Of a DNA stretch of 64,000 nt, positions 1 to 12,165 are shown in pieces. The notes under the pieces are model-generated. The model was not told the DNA's origin and ran no database searches. It was given only the letters and a program-made list of their open reading frames with translations. Numbering within the stretch: the stretch's first letter is position 1; every line of letters begins with the position of its first letter. This DNA is from Thamnaconus septentrionalis. Lineage: Eukaryota > Chordata > Actinopteri > Tetraodontiformes > Monacanthidae. Made by a program: the position numbers and the translations under genes. Where the stretch lies: positions 23,359,944 to 23,423,943 of the forward strand of contig CM020502.1 in the NCBI GenBank assembly GCA_009823395.1, given 5' to 3'.

Positions 1-110
1 TAAGATTTCTGATTTGGAAACGACTCGCGAGCTGCTGGACGGCTCTCACTTCTCCTCGCCTGTCTGCCATTTTCAAACCTCTACCCCGCCTTCCTTCCTA
101 AAAAAGCTGC

Positions 111-113
<3 letters not shown>

Positions 114-146
<33 letters not shown>
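114..146. repeat. (CT)n microsatellite
   Basis: An uninterrupted CT dinucleotide run of 33 bp. Confidence 0.97.
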
Positions 147-148
<2 letters not shown>

Positions 149-301
149 CGGTAATGAGGATGAGGAGGGGGTCTGCTGAGACTCCGGTACAGAAGCTTCA
201 TCAGCAAAAACTGGCCGCGTCACGATGCGATGTGCGCAGGCAAACGCCACGCTGCTCCTCCGGTCTCGCTGGCTTCGTTAGCAGAGAGAGGCATCTTCAC
301 A

Positions 302-304
<3 letters not shown>

Positions 305-371
<67 letters not shown>
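305..371. repeat. (AC)n microsatellite
   Basis: An uninterrupted AC run of about 33 units, with one imperfect unit just before it. The threonine-histidine open frames over this stretch are artefacts. Confidence 0.98.
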
Positions 372-372
<1 letters not shown>

Positions 373-447
373 CTGCAGCAGAGACAGGCTGGGTTCATCA
401 GCCTCATTGCGTGTGTTTTTGTGTGTGCGCACAGAGAATGGAGCAGC

Positions 448-545
448 AGAAGAGGAAGAAGAGGAGGAAGAGGAGTGGAAGGAGCAGGAGGAGGAGGAGG
501 AGGAGGAGGGGCCGGGAAAGGGGGGAAAAAGGATGAGAGGGAGGC
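448..545. repeat. Purine-rich GA/GGA tract
   Basis: Almost pure purine on the plus strand, with a GGA-repeat core around 488-510 and a G-rich end. Low-complexity sequence of the kind that can form triplex or G-rich structures. Confidence 0.85.
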
Positions 546-645
546 ACTCGAGCAGAGGCCGACGTGCAGGTGGCTGGATGTGAGAACAGAGCGGCGAGGA
601 GAGGAGAATGAAGAAAAAAGTCAAGTGAGAGTGAGAGGGAGAGAG

Positions 646-650
<5 letters not shown>

Positions 651-688
<38 letters not shown>
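651..688. repeat. (GT)n microsatellite
   Basis: Nineteen uninterrupted GT units. It is the reverse complement of the AC run 280 bp upstream, so the two could pair. Confidence 0.98.
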
Positions 689-690
<2 letters not shown>

Positions 691-2108
691 GGGGGGAGAT
701 AAAGACGGAGACGGGAGGCGACAGGAGGGGAGGGCAGGAGCCGAGCCGAGTGACAGCGCAGCCACGCCGGGACCAAAATACAAACAGTTTTATCTGTTGA
801 CACCCACTAGCTCCTGACACAGCTGTCAACTGTACTTATTACCACATTGTCTGCGGACGCGCAAGCACACGCACACACACACACCTGTCACACACACACA
901 GATGCACAGTTGTTTTCCAAAAGACTAAAGGCTGAAGCAGGAAAACACTTTGCTTCTTGTACAGCCCTGAAACAAGCGCATAGGGTGGTAATTTCCAGGA
1001 GTGAACAGGAGGGGGAGACAGGCTGACACCTGAGGTCGAAACCTTCAGGGGTCACAGTGTATGTCTGTGTGTATGTGTGTATGTGTGTTTGTGTGTGTGT
1101 GTGTGGGTGTTCCACCTCCACCTGACACGGAACACATTTACAAACTCTAGTTCACATTCACTGTCCTGCAACACAAGACTAATGCGAAAAAACAACTCTG
1201 TCGAAAACAGGATATTTAGCCCACTGTTTACAGCCACACTCCAAAAATTGAAAATTGTTGCTCAGACATCTGGAAAAGTGGAGCAAAGAGAAAAAGCAAA
1301 GCACAGACGCTAGTGAGCGACTGCTAAAAGACAAGATCTTCCTCTCAGGTCAGTGAATGAAAGTAAAAAAACAACGGTGCAACATCATCGCAATGAATTT
1401 TTGATTTGTTAACAACTGAGCTAACTAGCTAACTACCTCTCATTCTCACGATATCAAAGCCCCGGCAACCGTTTCATCTCCATCCCATCGCTTCTCCTGC
1501 CGCCAAGACCAGGAATGATGGAGGGAGGAGCGGACGGAATAATAAGAGGGAATGGATGGAGTGACAAGGAGGAGGGCGCATACGCACACACACACGCAGG
1601 TGTGACATTGCGATGACACAGTTGTGCCGAACAAGACCGAGCCACTGAACTGTTTCAGAACAGATGGTCAGGTTTTTTTTGTTTTTTTTGGTTTGTGTAC
1701 GTGTTTGACCTTGACCTGGGGAGCTGACGTCTCAGCCAAACACGGGGCTGACACATGAGAGACCATCGCGTTCGCGCGCACGCACACACACTTGACACTT
1801 GGCATCACATGCAGCTTCAAAAATCAGCTCTTGTGGGTTTTTAACAGAATTACAGATTTTTTTCACTGAACTTTTCCAAACATAGGGTCAGCCAGAAGGT
1901 GGCAGTGTTTCCCCATCATTTCTCAATCTGGTAGCAAAAAGGACGTGTGCCTGTGTGTGTCTTTGAGGGTTCTGCAGTGCTGCTTAGTTTTAACTCAGAT
2001 CAATGGTTATTACTGTGCCCTTGTCCAGGTCTCTCCTGACTCTCCCTTTCCCCACACAGGCACGCTGATGGGATGGAGAGAGGGGTGAGTAAAAACAAGA
2101 AGCTAACG

Positions 2109-2220
<112 letters not shown>

Positions 2221-3041
2221 GACTTATTAACACCCGCAGGGAAACAAACGTCCTCGGGAGCATCTGCAGCTGGCTGTCCGCTCAATTTTTTTCCTCCCTC
2301 TCTCACTCATGTTTCACCACAGGTGGATATAAAGTACCGCTGCACATTCTACTACCGCCGCCGCCGCTGCTGCTTGTCTCAAAAAAAGTAATTGTTTTGA
2401 ACAACTTGCAATCACTTAAAGCACGTACCTGCAGGTATTACAAATTTAGAGTTTCTGTTTATTCAGCAGCAAAAATGTGTGCATATTTAATGCGCAAATA
2501 AAAAAATAAGATAATAAAGAGCCGACCGGGGCCAAAGAGCCAATCACGTCAAAGTGGAAGTGTCTTCCTATGATCCGAAACGTCAGATTTGTGCTGTACA
2601 ATGAGTCCAGTTGTCAGTTGGAGTCTGTTAAACTAACTTGGGTCTTTATTTTGACTCTAGGAGAGACTAGAGTGGAATACTATGGCTAGAGAACACTGGT
2701 AAGGGGGAAATTTGCAATTCCGTCAGCTGACCTTTGAGTGACCCTCCCACTGGCGTCCAGCTGCCTCACCATCCTGCAGCATTTTCCCAATTTCCACTGC
2801 TGGCCCGCCCGACGGCAGCCTCACTCCTGTTATTACCTCCTTTTGTCATGTCTTCTCACAAACGTGGCATTAAGCCGGTGGACGCCACGTCATGCATATT
2901 CACATCATCACCACCACCACCACCACCAAACCCCCCCCTAAATATAATGACTTGAAAATGCTGATTGTCTTGGTCGAGTTTGTGTCCACAGATGAGCGGA
3001 AAAAAACAAAGAGGGATACATATCAAGTGTGTGGTGAGACT

Positions 3042-3044
<3 letters not shown>

Positions 3045-3073
<29 letters not shown>
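3045..3073. repeat. (GT)n microsatellite
   Basis: About 14 GT units, perfect. Confidence 0.95.
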
Positions 3074-3074
<1 letters not shown>

Positions 3075-4660
3075 GTGCGTGCGGCAGACTCGGGCGCCGG
3101 AGGCCGGCCAATCTAGAAAAAGCAATGAATTTGTAAACAATGCGGCGTGCAATTCCCAATCAACGCCTCCGCAACGCCCATGGCTGGTAATCAGAAGGGG
3201 GCGGCGGGCGGAGAGGACACGCAGAAGAGCCGTCAGCCACGCTTCTCCGTAATCAGAGTTGACAGAGGGGAGAAATAACATTCTAATCAAGGGTGCTCCA
3301 CATCCAGTACAGTTCAGGGCATTAAAAATGTACTCTGCTCGCCTTTTCAGTTTTTCCCCCGTTGACCGCAGAAAAAGCGCGGTCGACAGCGGCGGAGTTC
3401 TATTACAAAGGTCCAGCAGCTAATCAACAAAAGCCCCGCAGCACCCAGATGTGGTTGAGCACCTTTGTCCCCTCTGCGCACCCAATAATTAAGACTGACG
3501 GGGTATTTTTTATTTTTATTTATTTATTTTTTTCCAAGCAAAGAGGTTTATATTTGATATGTTAGCAGCGATGATTCATGATGCAAAACCGCCACCGCCG
3601 CTGCCTTGTCGGCAGGTGTTTCTGGTCGAAAGAGAAATGCGTCATCGGGTTGCTGCACAAAGACAAAGAAGTTGCGGCTTTGGAACGATGCAGAGTTTTA
3701 TTTTTTTCGCAGCCTGCAGAGGCGTCCTTCGCGTCTCACGCAGAGCTGAGCGCTGATATCTGCCGGCGGCCGGAAACAAAGCAGCAGCGTTTCAAAATCA
3801 AGATACTCTATTTAAAAAATGTTCTCCTTCGTATTTACCTTTGTCTCAGCTTACTCCGGTTGGATGGATGTTATTCACCTCTGCTACTTCCGCCTTCTAT
3901 CAAACGAGTCCATTCACTTCTCTTTCTCATGAAAGATATGTTTTTTTCTAAAACTTCCTTTCACTTAGTTTATTTCTTTCTTTTACAATTTTGCCCCCCC
4001 TCCGCCTCCCTCCAACCAGCCCTGAGCTCTCCTCCTACCCTCTCCATCTTTCTCCATCGGCCTCCCTCTCTCACACACTCACAGTTCTCTTCTGTCAAGG
4101 ACACAGGCTTCTAAAAGAAAGAGAGCTGGTGAGAAAAAAAAAATCATCATACGAAGACTACAAAAGATCCTTTCTGTCTTCTCCTCTCTTTCTAGCTGTG
4201 ACTCCCCAACCCACCCACCCTCCCACAGAGACACCTGATATATGTATTTATTTATTTTTTGCCCCTACCACTGCAGTCAGTCAGGGCTGGACTGCAGCAG
4301 GCAGTGGTATAAAAAAAGGTATAAATAAGAAATAAACAGCGACAGTAAGAAGCGAAAACAGACTCCGGGAGGTGGCCTACAAGCTGCGTGGCCATCTGTC
4401 TGCTCTGGGAAGCCACACTGTTGCTCAAGGAACTTAAAGATATTGTTCATTTAGGCGCATTGGAATGTGCGGAACTGTGAAGGAGCGGCAGGAAGAACAT
4501 GAAGGTTTCCAAGCTCTCCGGGTCATCGTCATCTTCAGGGTTAAGTTAAAGCAGCGGGACTGGGTTTCGGTAGCTTCAAGATAACTCAGCTTAGCCTTCA
4601 AGTCGTCAACTGTTTAATTTAAACTTCGGAGTGGACGTGGAAGGAGACTATTCTGCTCAC

Positions 4661-4820
4661 CTGGCAAAGTCAAGGTCCGCCTCGCGGGACATGGTGATGT
4701 TGGTGAGGTTCTGCTGCAGGACGAAGATGTTCCTGCACATCTTCTTGATGCCTGACTCGCTGATCCTCTTGAAGTACTGGGCGCCGTTGATGAGAATGCA
4801 GGAGATGAGGTGGCCCAGGC
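4661..4820 (-). CDS. EXOC4: EXOC4 internal exon, last (most 3') one in the window
   Basis: The 160-bp exon reads, after completing the glycine codon, [52 protein letters not shown] and two bases of a further codon. The string from [11 protein letters not shown] to [10 protein letters not shown] is essentially invariant in vertebrate Sec8. The acceptor is GCCGTCGCCAG before GCCTGG and the donor is TTTGCCAG before GTGAGCAG. Only 82 bp separates it from the exon before. The remaining C-terminal ~78 codons, which in mammals end in the PDZ-binding residues ITTV, were not found between 1 and 4660 and must lie past the left edge. Confidence 0.97.
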
Positions 4821-4902
4821 CTGGCGACGGCAAGGAGAAGAATCAACACACAACGCTTTACAAAATCAGCAGGGGGGCAAACGAGGGCACGTGGGCGCTG
4901 AC
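4821..4902 (-). other. EXOC4: EXOC4 mini-intron of 82 bp
   Basis: GT at 4901-4902 and AG at 4821-4822 on the minus strand bound an 82-bp intron between two highly conserved exons, phase 1. The acceptor is preceded by a pyrimidine-rich stretch (TTGATTCTTCTCCTTGCCGTC). This is near the lower size limit for efficient splicing in vertebrates. It contrasts with the 22-kb intron in the same gene. Confidence 0.95.
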
Positions 4903-5081
4903 CTTCAAAGATGTACTGGAACTTGTGCTGCTGCAGGGCGGCGCCCATCACCTCCTCGATGGCCGACACGTCCTTGTTGAGTTTGACCACCAGGGGGTCG
5001 TAGTCCATGCTCTCCACGTTGGCCACGATGGCGTAGTTACCCTGTTTGGTTAGCGGGATGAGGTAGTGGAAGCAGTGCACC
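4903..5081 (-). CDS. EXOC4: EXOC4 internal exon ([20 protein letters not shown] segment)
   Basis: The 179-bp exon completes an arginine codon and continues [59 protein letters not shown] plus one base of glycine. Human Sec8 as I recall it differs at only a handful of positions (for example LAKEGNYAIV and AMSASLQQHKF). The acceptor is TCTCCAACAG before GGTGCAC and the donor is TTTGAAG before GTCAGC. This is the best-conserved stretch in the window. A plus-strand open frame covering 4631-5053 is simply the antisense of this exon and its neighbour. Confidence 0.97.
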
Positions 5082-5864
5082 CTGTTGGAGAGCAGGAGAC
5101 CAGTTTAAACAGGAAATGGAGGAGCGCCACTGTCCAGATGTCATTTTATAATTTAATAAGGAAGATCATTCAACTTTACATGCCTGCCACCTTCACACCT
5201 TCTCCATCCTCTTTGTTCCACTGCTTCCTATAACTTGGCTACAACACCCCCCCTCTTTAACCACACCATCCCTTTAACCTCCTCCCTCCTCCACCTTTTC
5301 CTCCTCATGGCTTCATTTGGCCGGGGCTGCTATCAGGGGAAATTCGCTAGATGGGAAGAGTCAATGGAGTGTGGCACATAGCGAGTCATCAGCCTCAGGG
5401 TGGCTTTCCCACCGAAAATCATAAACAATATTGCATAAGCCATGCGAGAGTCAGCGGGGAAATGGTGGTCCACGGACCTGGAGGAGTGGCGGCACGCAAT
5501 GATGGAGGGCTATTAGTGGCTGTGGAGGAGGAGAGGAGGATAGGGGGGCAAGTATATGGTGTGGTAAATAAACTCGGATATTGACCCTTAAAAAGCTGCT
5601 GGGTTTCCACGCCTTGGGTTACGTTAATAGAAAAAGCTCCTCACTAGCAGGGAGGCGACAACACCACCGCGAACGACAGGTGTGCCGTCAATTTCTTCCT
5701 TTTTTCCCGCCAATGAAAATAAAGCGAAGAGAAAAAGTGGGAATTACGCTGCAGCTGTGGCCATCACATCGCCCCTGGAAACTAGCCAATTAGACGGCAC
5801 AAAAATCTCAGTCATGTCAAGGGAAGACAAGGGAAGCCTTTAGAAAATAAAAAATTCTGCGTAC
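5082..5864 (-). other. EXOC4: EXOC4 intron, 783 bp
   Basis: A phase 2 intron with donor GTACGC at the right end and acceptor CTCCAACAG at the left. It contains no microsatellite of note and no recognised repeat. A pyrimidine-rich stretch on the plus strand lies near 5205-5310. Confidence 0.92.
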
Positions 5865-6009
5865 CTGACTTCCAAGTGCAGCACCAGCAGGGAGCGGTCT
5901 GCGATGTCCTGGAAGCCCCTGGACAGGTCGCTGAGGGTCTGGAGGATCTGCTCTCTGCTGCGTTCGCTCTCGCCAACCCCCTGGCTGTCCGCCGAGGCCA
6001 GGGACACAC
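5865..6009 (-). CDS. EXOC4: EXOC4 internal exon (serine-rich linker and [18 protein letters not shown])
   Basis: The 145-bp exon reads [18 protein letters not shown], then [20 protein letters not shown] and SLLVLHLEV plus two bases of an arginine codon. The first ~18 residues are serine- and glycine-rich and differ from the mammalian linker, while EQI.QTLS.L....[14 protein letters not shown] is conserved. The acceptor is CATCCAG before GTGTGTCC and the donor is AAGTCAG before GTACGC. It follows a 7.35-kb intron and precedes one of 783 bp. Confidence 0.95.
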
Positions 6010-6557
6010 CTGGATGGACGGGGAAGACAAGAAGATGCCGTGTGAAGTCAAAACCTTTGCACAAGAAGTGAAAGTTGTGATAGTAACAGTTCCAAGAGGG
6101 GTTTCGTGGGTGATTTTCCCTGAACTCTGTGTAACACCCTCATTATTAGTGTAAAGTCCAAACTTTACTGGACGCTTCCAGACACTTATGCTGACTATAA
6201 AAAAAAAAGGCAGCGGGCCCTGAAGCAGCCGTGGAGTAGTTGGTGGCTCCCAACGTCAAACTTCTGTGTCTTTCCGTGTCTTTTGGCTCCTTCTCGTACT
6301 TTCCTTCTCGTCACTCGTGCTGAGGCAGCAGGAGCGTGTCAGTGCACTCTGGTGAAACGCACACAGCGGATGCGTGCATGAGCGAGAGTGTGTGTGTGTG
6401 TGTGTGTGAGAGGAGCATGGGAGCATGATGAGTGTATATAAATTCACCCCAGTGAAGATCAATGGCCATAAATTAGCCAGGGGAGGAAAGGGAGAGAAAT
6501 TGGCCCCGTCACTCATATGTAAGTCTATTTGGTCAATGAGGCGAGTGTTTGGGCGTG

Positions 6558-6581
6558 TGTGTGTGTGTGTGTGTGTGTGTG
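6558..6581. repeat. (GT)n microsatellite
   Basis: About 12 perfect GT units, 120 bp before a long CA run of opposite sense. Confidence 0.95.
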
Positions 6582-6702
6582 AGGAGCGACTGTTGAACGG
6601 GGCCAATGCAGAGGTAGTGGATCGATGTGCCGCAGTCGAAGTCAGCTCCCCAGTTACTCTTCCTGCCCTTTCGAAGGTCACACGTACGTGCACTCACACT
6701 CA

Positions 6703-6703
<1 letters not shown>

Positions 6704-6794
<91 letters not shown>
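6704..6794. repeat. (CA)n microsatellite, long
   Basis: About 45 perfect CA units. Confidence 0.98.
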
Positions 6795-6796
<2 letters not shown>

Positions 6797-9207
6797 GCGC
6801 TCGCCATGGAAGAGAGCAACAGACAGACTCTGAATGAAGGCCAAAATAAGCTCCAGTGCTCATCCCCACAATCAATTGTACGATATTAATACATTAAAAA
6901 CACATTTTGCATTTTTGTGTATTGCGGTTTAGCGTAAAGGAATAGTTCACTCATAGCAGAATGTTCCCCCTCGAATGGTGTTAATGCCTACGTTTTTCTT
7001 TCTTGGAGGGCGGAGTACCAGACCTTTTCTTAAAATACCACAGAAGAAGAAGAGGTAGCAGCAGCTTTCACAAGCTGCGGCCGCCGAAGATGTTAGCATG
7101 GGTGCTGCTACGGCAGAGGTTCAATACCTTATAAAGTATTTACCAACAGTTCATCATATCAATATTGCATAAAGATCTGCTTGAATTTCTTTTTTTTGTG
7201 CCAAGTCCAGGAACTTTTGATGTCGGACATTTATTAATATTATATTCAGATAAAAAGAGAAAACACAGAGCTAGCCTTCAAGAAGACTGCATCATCTGTG
7301 TGAGGTTTCTTTTTTTTTGGATTTGATTAGATTTATTTCAAAGTGGAATAACTTTGCATAACCCTGGCAGAAATGAGGCCAGCTTGCACACTCTGCACAC
7401 TGTTTGAAGTCATAACTCCCATTACATCAAAGTGATCCTTCGCCGTTTCCCCTTTGGTTGGGTGCTCGCGAACACGGTCGCGGCGGCAGCGGCGGCGGCT
7501 AACTTTGCAGCGCGCTTCCTTCACGTGTGCCTTCAAAAAAAAGGCACGCCTCCCGCTCTGCCTCCTCCTCCATTAGGACGAGCGCTCGGCAAGACGAGAG
7601 GCCATCGGCTTGGGCAAACAGCGGCCAAGTTGCACCAGCGCCGCCGCCACCGCCCAATCAACAAAGCAAACACCCTCATACGGGGCGGTCGTGATGTGGC
7701 AGCCGGCTGACAGCTGCTCTCGTGGCCCCGACAGCGTGACACGAGGCGATAAAGGGGCCAAGACGGCCTTTTCCTATTAAAATAAAGGTGCTCGTGGAGC
7801 CGTGTATGCAGAAGAGCGAAAAGCAGGCGCTCTGTAGAGGTACTGGCTGGCTAATTAACTCGCTTATTAACTGTCTTCTTTGGGAAAAGCTTCTCGATAA
7901 TGCGTGCGCGTGGGCGTACACTGCAGTGCGGAGTCATTTGCAGCAGCAGCTGCGGGCGACTTCACAGGCGGCGCTGCTGAATCAGACAGCTGAGCGAACG
8001 CCTCGACAGAGACCCTCCCCCCCGCAGCCCTTCGGTGGAAATAAAGGCTTTTTATGCATTTTACTGGAAGGCAGACCGTGAGCAAAATAACTGGAAAGAA
8101 GAAAAGCAGAACTTGTGAGGCAAAGGATGGGACTAAACGATATCAGGGGTCAGAGGTCACATTAATAGACTTAAGAAACTTCAATGGCGTTGGGAATTTG
8201 TGCTTGGAAAAGGAGTGAAGTATAATCCTGAGCTGAATGAATGCATTTTACAGATGGAGATGAATGAAAATCAATTTGTTCTGAGGATATAAAATATTAC
8301 ATTTTTACTTTACTTTGTCCAACTTTAAAGCATCTATATTGATGATCAATGTTGTAGATGTTGCACTACATATAATGACAAAAAGAGAGAAAATCCTCAA
8401 CATGTGTTCCATCACTCTTTACTGAAGACATCAACATGTAATCCTAACCTAACTGCAAAACCTGACGACAGCTTTACCCATGAAATAAAATAGCAAAGCC
8501 GATAAACTGCAATTACAGTGGGGAAAAAAAATCCATACATCTACACTGTTTACTGCCTCCTTATCCCCCACAAGCAACAGGAGGAAAACAAGTGGCAACG
8601 ATTAGATCTTTAGGTCGGCAATATCGATATTAATCCGGCTAAGTGAGCCGCGGAAACAAACAAACAGGCATCGGTCCGAACAGAAAAGATCCTGGGTGAT
8701 TTCTCAGGGGAGCGCCGCATAATGACATTAATCGACTCCATCTGATTGTGACTAGCCGGCGAACGCTGTTTACTCTCCGCGGCCACTCAATCGGATCATA
8801 AACAGGCGCGGAATGCTGTGACGTGACGACGGTGCAGGACTTATTTTTTTATTTCATTCCCTGGCTGTACGTAAAAGCGGCTCTGGCAGCGGATGCAGCT
8901 GTGCGAACGCCTCACATTCTGCCTCATAACATCTTCATCACCGCTGACATACACTCTTCTGATGGGGACCGTCCTGCTCTTAGTGCGGCTGAATCCTTTC
9001 TTCCTTCTCTCAGTGTGTGTGTGTGTGCACGCATAAAGTATAACTAGAAACCGTGAGCATCCTCTTTTTTTCTCTCCACTGCAGCATCACACTCAGTCAT
9101 CCTGGCAGCAGAAAGGGGCAAAATCCCCCAAAAAAAAAGAAAAAGAAAAAAGAAAGGATGCTCAGTGTGGCACACACTGCTGGAGGTCTCTCCAGGGGGT
9201 GGCGTCG

Positions 9208-9208
<1 letters not shown>

Positions 9209-9288
<80 letters not shown>
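9209..9288. repeat. (CA)n microsatellite, long
   Basis: Forty perfect CA units. Confidence 0.98.
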
Positions 9289-9290
<2 letters not shown>

Positions 9291-9995
9291 CTGCTTGCGG
9301 TTTGATGATGTGAGCGAGGCAGCGGCGCCATCATCAGAGTGGGGGGTGGGTAGTGGGAGGGGCGACGGGAGAAAGGAGACGACTCATTGGTCCTGACTGA
9401 CAACTTTTTCTTTCGCTCTCTTCCTCCATCCCCTCCCTCAGCCTCCCTCCCTTCTTTATACTGATTTAATGTGAGGATGTGTATGTTGCCTGTCTACTAA
9501 CGCATTCATGTGTGGGAATGTGTGTGTGTGTGTGTGTGCGGACGTGCACGTTTGCGCTGTGCTTATCCAATTATTTTTCGAAGCCCGTCGAAGACAAACG
9601 GCTGTTGGCCGCCATCTGTAGAAGAGGAGGGGAGGCAGACATTAAGGGAGGCGATCAGTGAGTGAACTCTTTCTCTCTCTCTCTCTTACATACACACACA
9701 CACACAGTGTGTGTCTGTTCACACAGAGTTACAAGACAAGTGTGTGATGCAACACCTGCAGCTGAAGGACTGAGCCGCCGCATCAGGGGAGGGAGGAAAA
9801 AAAGTCAATAACTTTTCACAAAAGGGGACGAGTGAGGACGATAAATATTTAACGCGGTGATGATCTGTATGATGCAAGAAGTGCAACTGAAGGAACAGCC
9901 AACAAACTTCTAGAACATCTTCAGTATAATTGTCAGATAAGGGCGATAAATATTTAGGAGGGTTTATTTAAAAAATAAAAGTCCAGGATGGCAAA

Positions 9996-10017
9996 GATAT
10001 ATATATATATATATATA
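9996..10017. repeat. Short (TA)n run
   Basis: Eleven alternating TA/AT units. Confidence 0.9.
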
Positions 10018-10639
10018 CTAGATATATAACTAGGAGGCGGCGTGATGAATGATTCATAAACAACGGACTGACTAAGAGACAAGCAGAGGAGTTGTTAATT
10101 ATTTTGCCGCCTCTGGTGCAGGATGAACGTATACACAGGAGTGGGATCTGACCTCCTGCCTGGAGAGACATGCACAGCTGTGGCCAGGTGCTCCACGCCG
10201 AGGATGAGCCTCAAATATTCCAGCGTTGGAAGATCGCCCTGGGCTGACGCACGACGAGGGAAACTGAAAACTGTTTAAAACTATTCTCTCTCTGACGTAG
10301 ATGAGCCTGGAGCCTGCGACGTGACGAGATACCTGATGTCTTTTTAAACGTTTGGCAGAGCGACCAGGGAGCAGTGGGTGTGTTCTTCAGGGTTTAGAGT
10401 GGATGAGTGACCAGAACAAATACACACAATAAGTTGAACTGAGCAACAGAAAGAAGTTTGAAGTTCAGAAGCAAAGAGGCTCGGCTTCACGTTCTTCAGT
10501 TCTTCAGGGAGTATAGAGATAGTGGTCCAAACTAGAGCTGACACCAGCAGAAGGCTGGCGGCCGCGGGTACAAATCTACCAGGAATCTGAAGAGTCAAAG
10601 AAAAGCCTGTGGCAACAATGCTGGCAACAACGTTGGCAC

Positions 10640-10816
10640 TGGCCTGGATGAAGAAGAGAAAACAAAAGAGAGGAGGGAGGGGGGGAATATCAGACAGGAT
10701 AAAGAGAGAAGGGAGCAGGGAAGGAAGACAAGAAAGAAGAGGGTGGGGGACGGAGAATGAAAGAAAGAAAAGAAAAAAGAAAGAAAGAAAGAAAAAGAAA
10801 GAAAGAAAGAAAGAAG
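10640..10816. repeat. Purine tract with (GAAA)n core
   Basis: About 175 bp almost entirely A and G on the plus strand, ending in GAAA/GAAAA tetranucleotide repeats around 10756-10813. On the transcribed strand of EXOC4 this is a very long polypyrimidine run. Confidence 0.9.
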
Positions 10817-10988
10817 GGGTGAAAATGAGTTGTTCATACCTGACTGCTTCTGTAATATGAAATCCAATTTGGAGAGGCAGAGACGTGAGGTGGAGCGGGT
10901 GGGGGTGGGGATGGGGGGGTTGGAGGACGAGATAAGGTGGTGGTCCTTTATTCCCTGCCACAGACCTGTCCCATCTTGCACAGCGGCT

Positions 10989-10992
<4 letters not shown>

Positions 10993-11021
<29 letters not shown>
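10993..11021. repeat. (CA)n microsatellite
   Basis: About 14 CA units, flanked by GC-alternating bases, so Z-DNA-prone. Confidence 0.94.
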
Positions 11022-11025
<4 letters not shown>

Positions 11026-11614
11026 GTGCACGCACACACGCGGCCAACGCCGCATCGTCTGTCATCAGCTCGGCAAACGCTAAATAAATGAACAACACGG
11101 AGGCTGTCCCGGCATGATAAGTGGGCGGCCCCGTCCTTCCCATTAGTGCCGCCCGACAGAATTAATGATAATTATGTCACGTCCCATGCCAACTTTTTTT
11201 TTGTTTGTTGAATCTTTATCTGCGTAATAAACGAAAAGAAAGCCGTCGTCGGAGTGAGAGGTGGGCGAGGCCGCTTTGAATGGGGAGATAGCGACAAAGT
11301 CGTCGCGTCAAATAAGAACATTCCCTGTTTAATTATTTTATGTCCGAGAGAGAGAGAGAGAAAAAGGTTGAGATATGAGAAGGCAAAAAAATAAATAGGA
11401 AAAAAAAGTTAAGGGGCAATCAGAGGTGTGAAGCTGGGAGAGTTGTGACGGTGGCTGATAAGAGCCACCGGGGGCGTCTCGCCGTCACTGGAGGAAAGGT
11501 ACATAATTTAGCCGAGCTGCGCCAGAGGACCCAGATACTGCGGAGAGCAAGCTGCTCCCGAGGATTGGACATAATAGGCTACACGGCTGATGGGAGGTGC
11601 TGTATAAACAGGTG

Positions 11615-11615
<1 letters not shown>

Positions 11616-11648
<33 letters not shown>
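11616..11648. repeat. (CA)n microsatellite
   Basis: About 16 perfect CA units. Confidence 0.96.
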
Positions 11649-12060
11649 CTGAGCTTATCTGAACAGAAACTGAACCGTGTGAAAACTCCGTCCAGGGGAC
11701 GTTTCAAAGTTCATCACCCCAAAATGTGTAATCACAGCGGGGAAATGTCTTTGATTGGCCGCCGTGCCACCGCAATAAAGAGTTGAAGGACTTTGTGAAC
11801 GTTAGTGTTAGTGAGGAGTTAGTGTGAGGCGGAACGTGCACTAAAGTCGTAATCAGGGCGCTGGCGCCGTCGTTAAGTGATTAAAAGGGACTCGCGTGAA
11901 GGCCGCGTTTGACGGCGAGACAGACACTCAGTTTTAATCAACGATTAATGATTCCACGGTGATGGCGGGCAGGCAATTTAAAAAAGAAAAGTGAAAAAAA
12001 AGTTTTCCGCGTTCATTAAGGCTGGCATTTATAAACACACAGACACCTACAGCGATAATG

Positions 12061-12062
<2 letters not shown>

Positions 12063-12137
<75 letters not shown>

Positions 12138-12165
12138 GCGTGTGCGTGTGCGTGCGTGTGCGTGC
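12063..12165. repeat. Compound (GT)n-(GTGTGC)n microsatellite
   Basis: About 34 GT units to 12131, followed by degenerate GTGTGC hexamers to 12165. Confidence 0.97.

Noticed and set aside
154..829. Several open frames on both strands full of threonine-histidine or cysteine-valine repeats
   Set aside because: They are six-frame translations of the (AC)n and (GT)n microsatellites and the purine tract. The same artefact recurs at every CA/GT run in the window.
4631..5053. 140-codon plus-strand open frame
   Set aside because: It is the antisense of two conserved EXOC4 exons and the 82-bp intron between them.
10344..11143. Phe/Ser/Leu-rich minus-strand open frames of 182 and 225 codons
   Set aside because: They translate the complement of the GAAA purine tract and a GT run. 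Composition is low-complexity and no domain is present.
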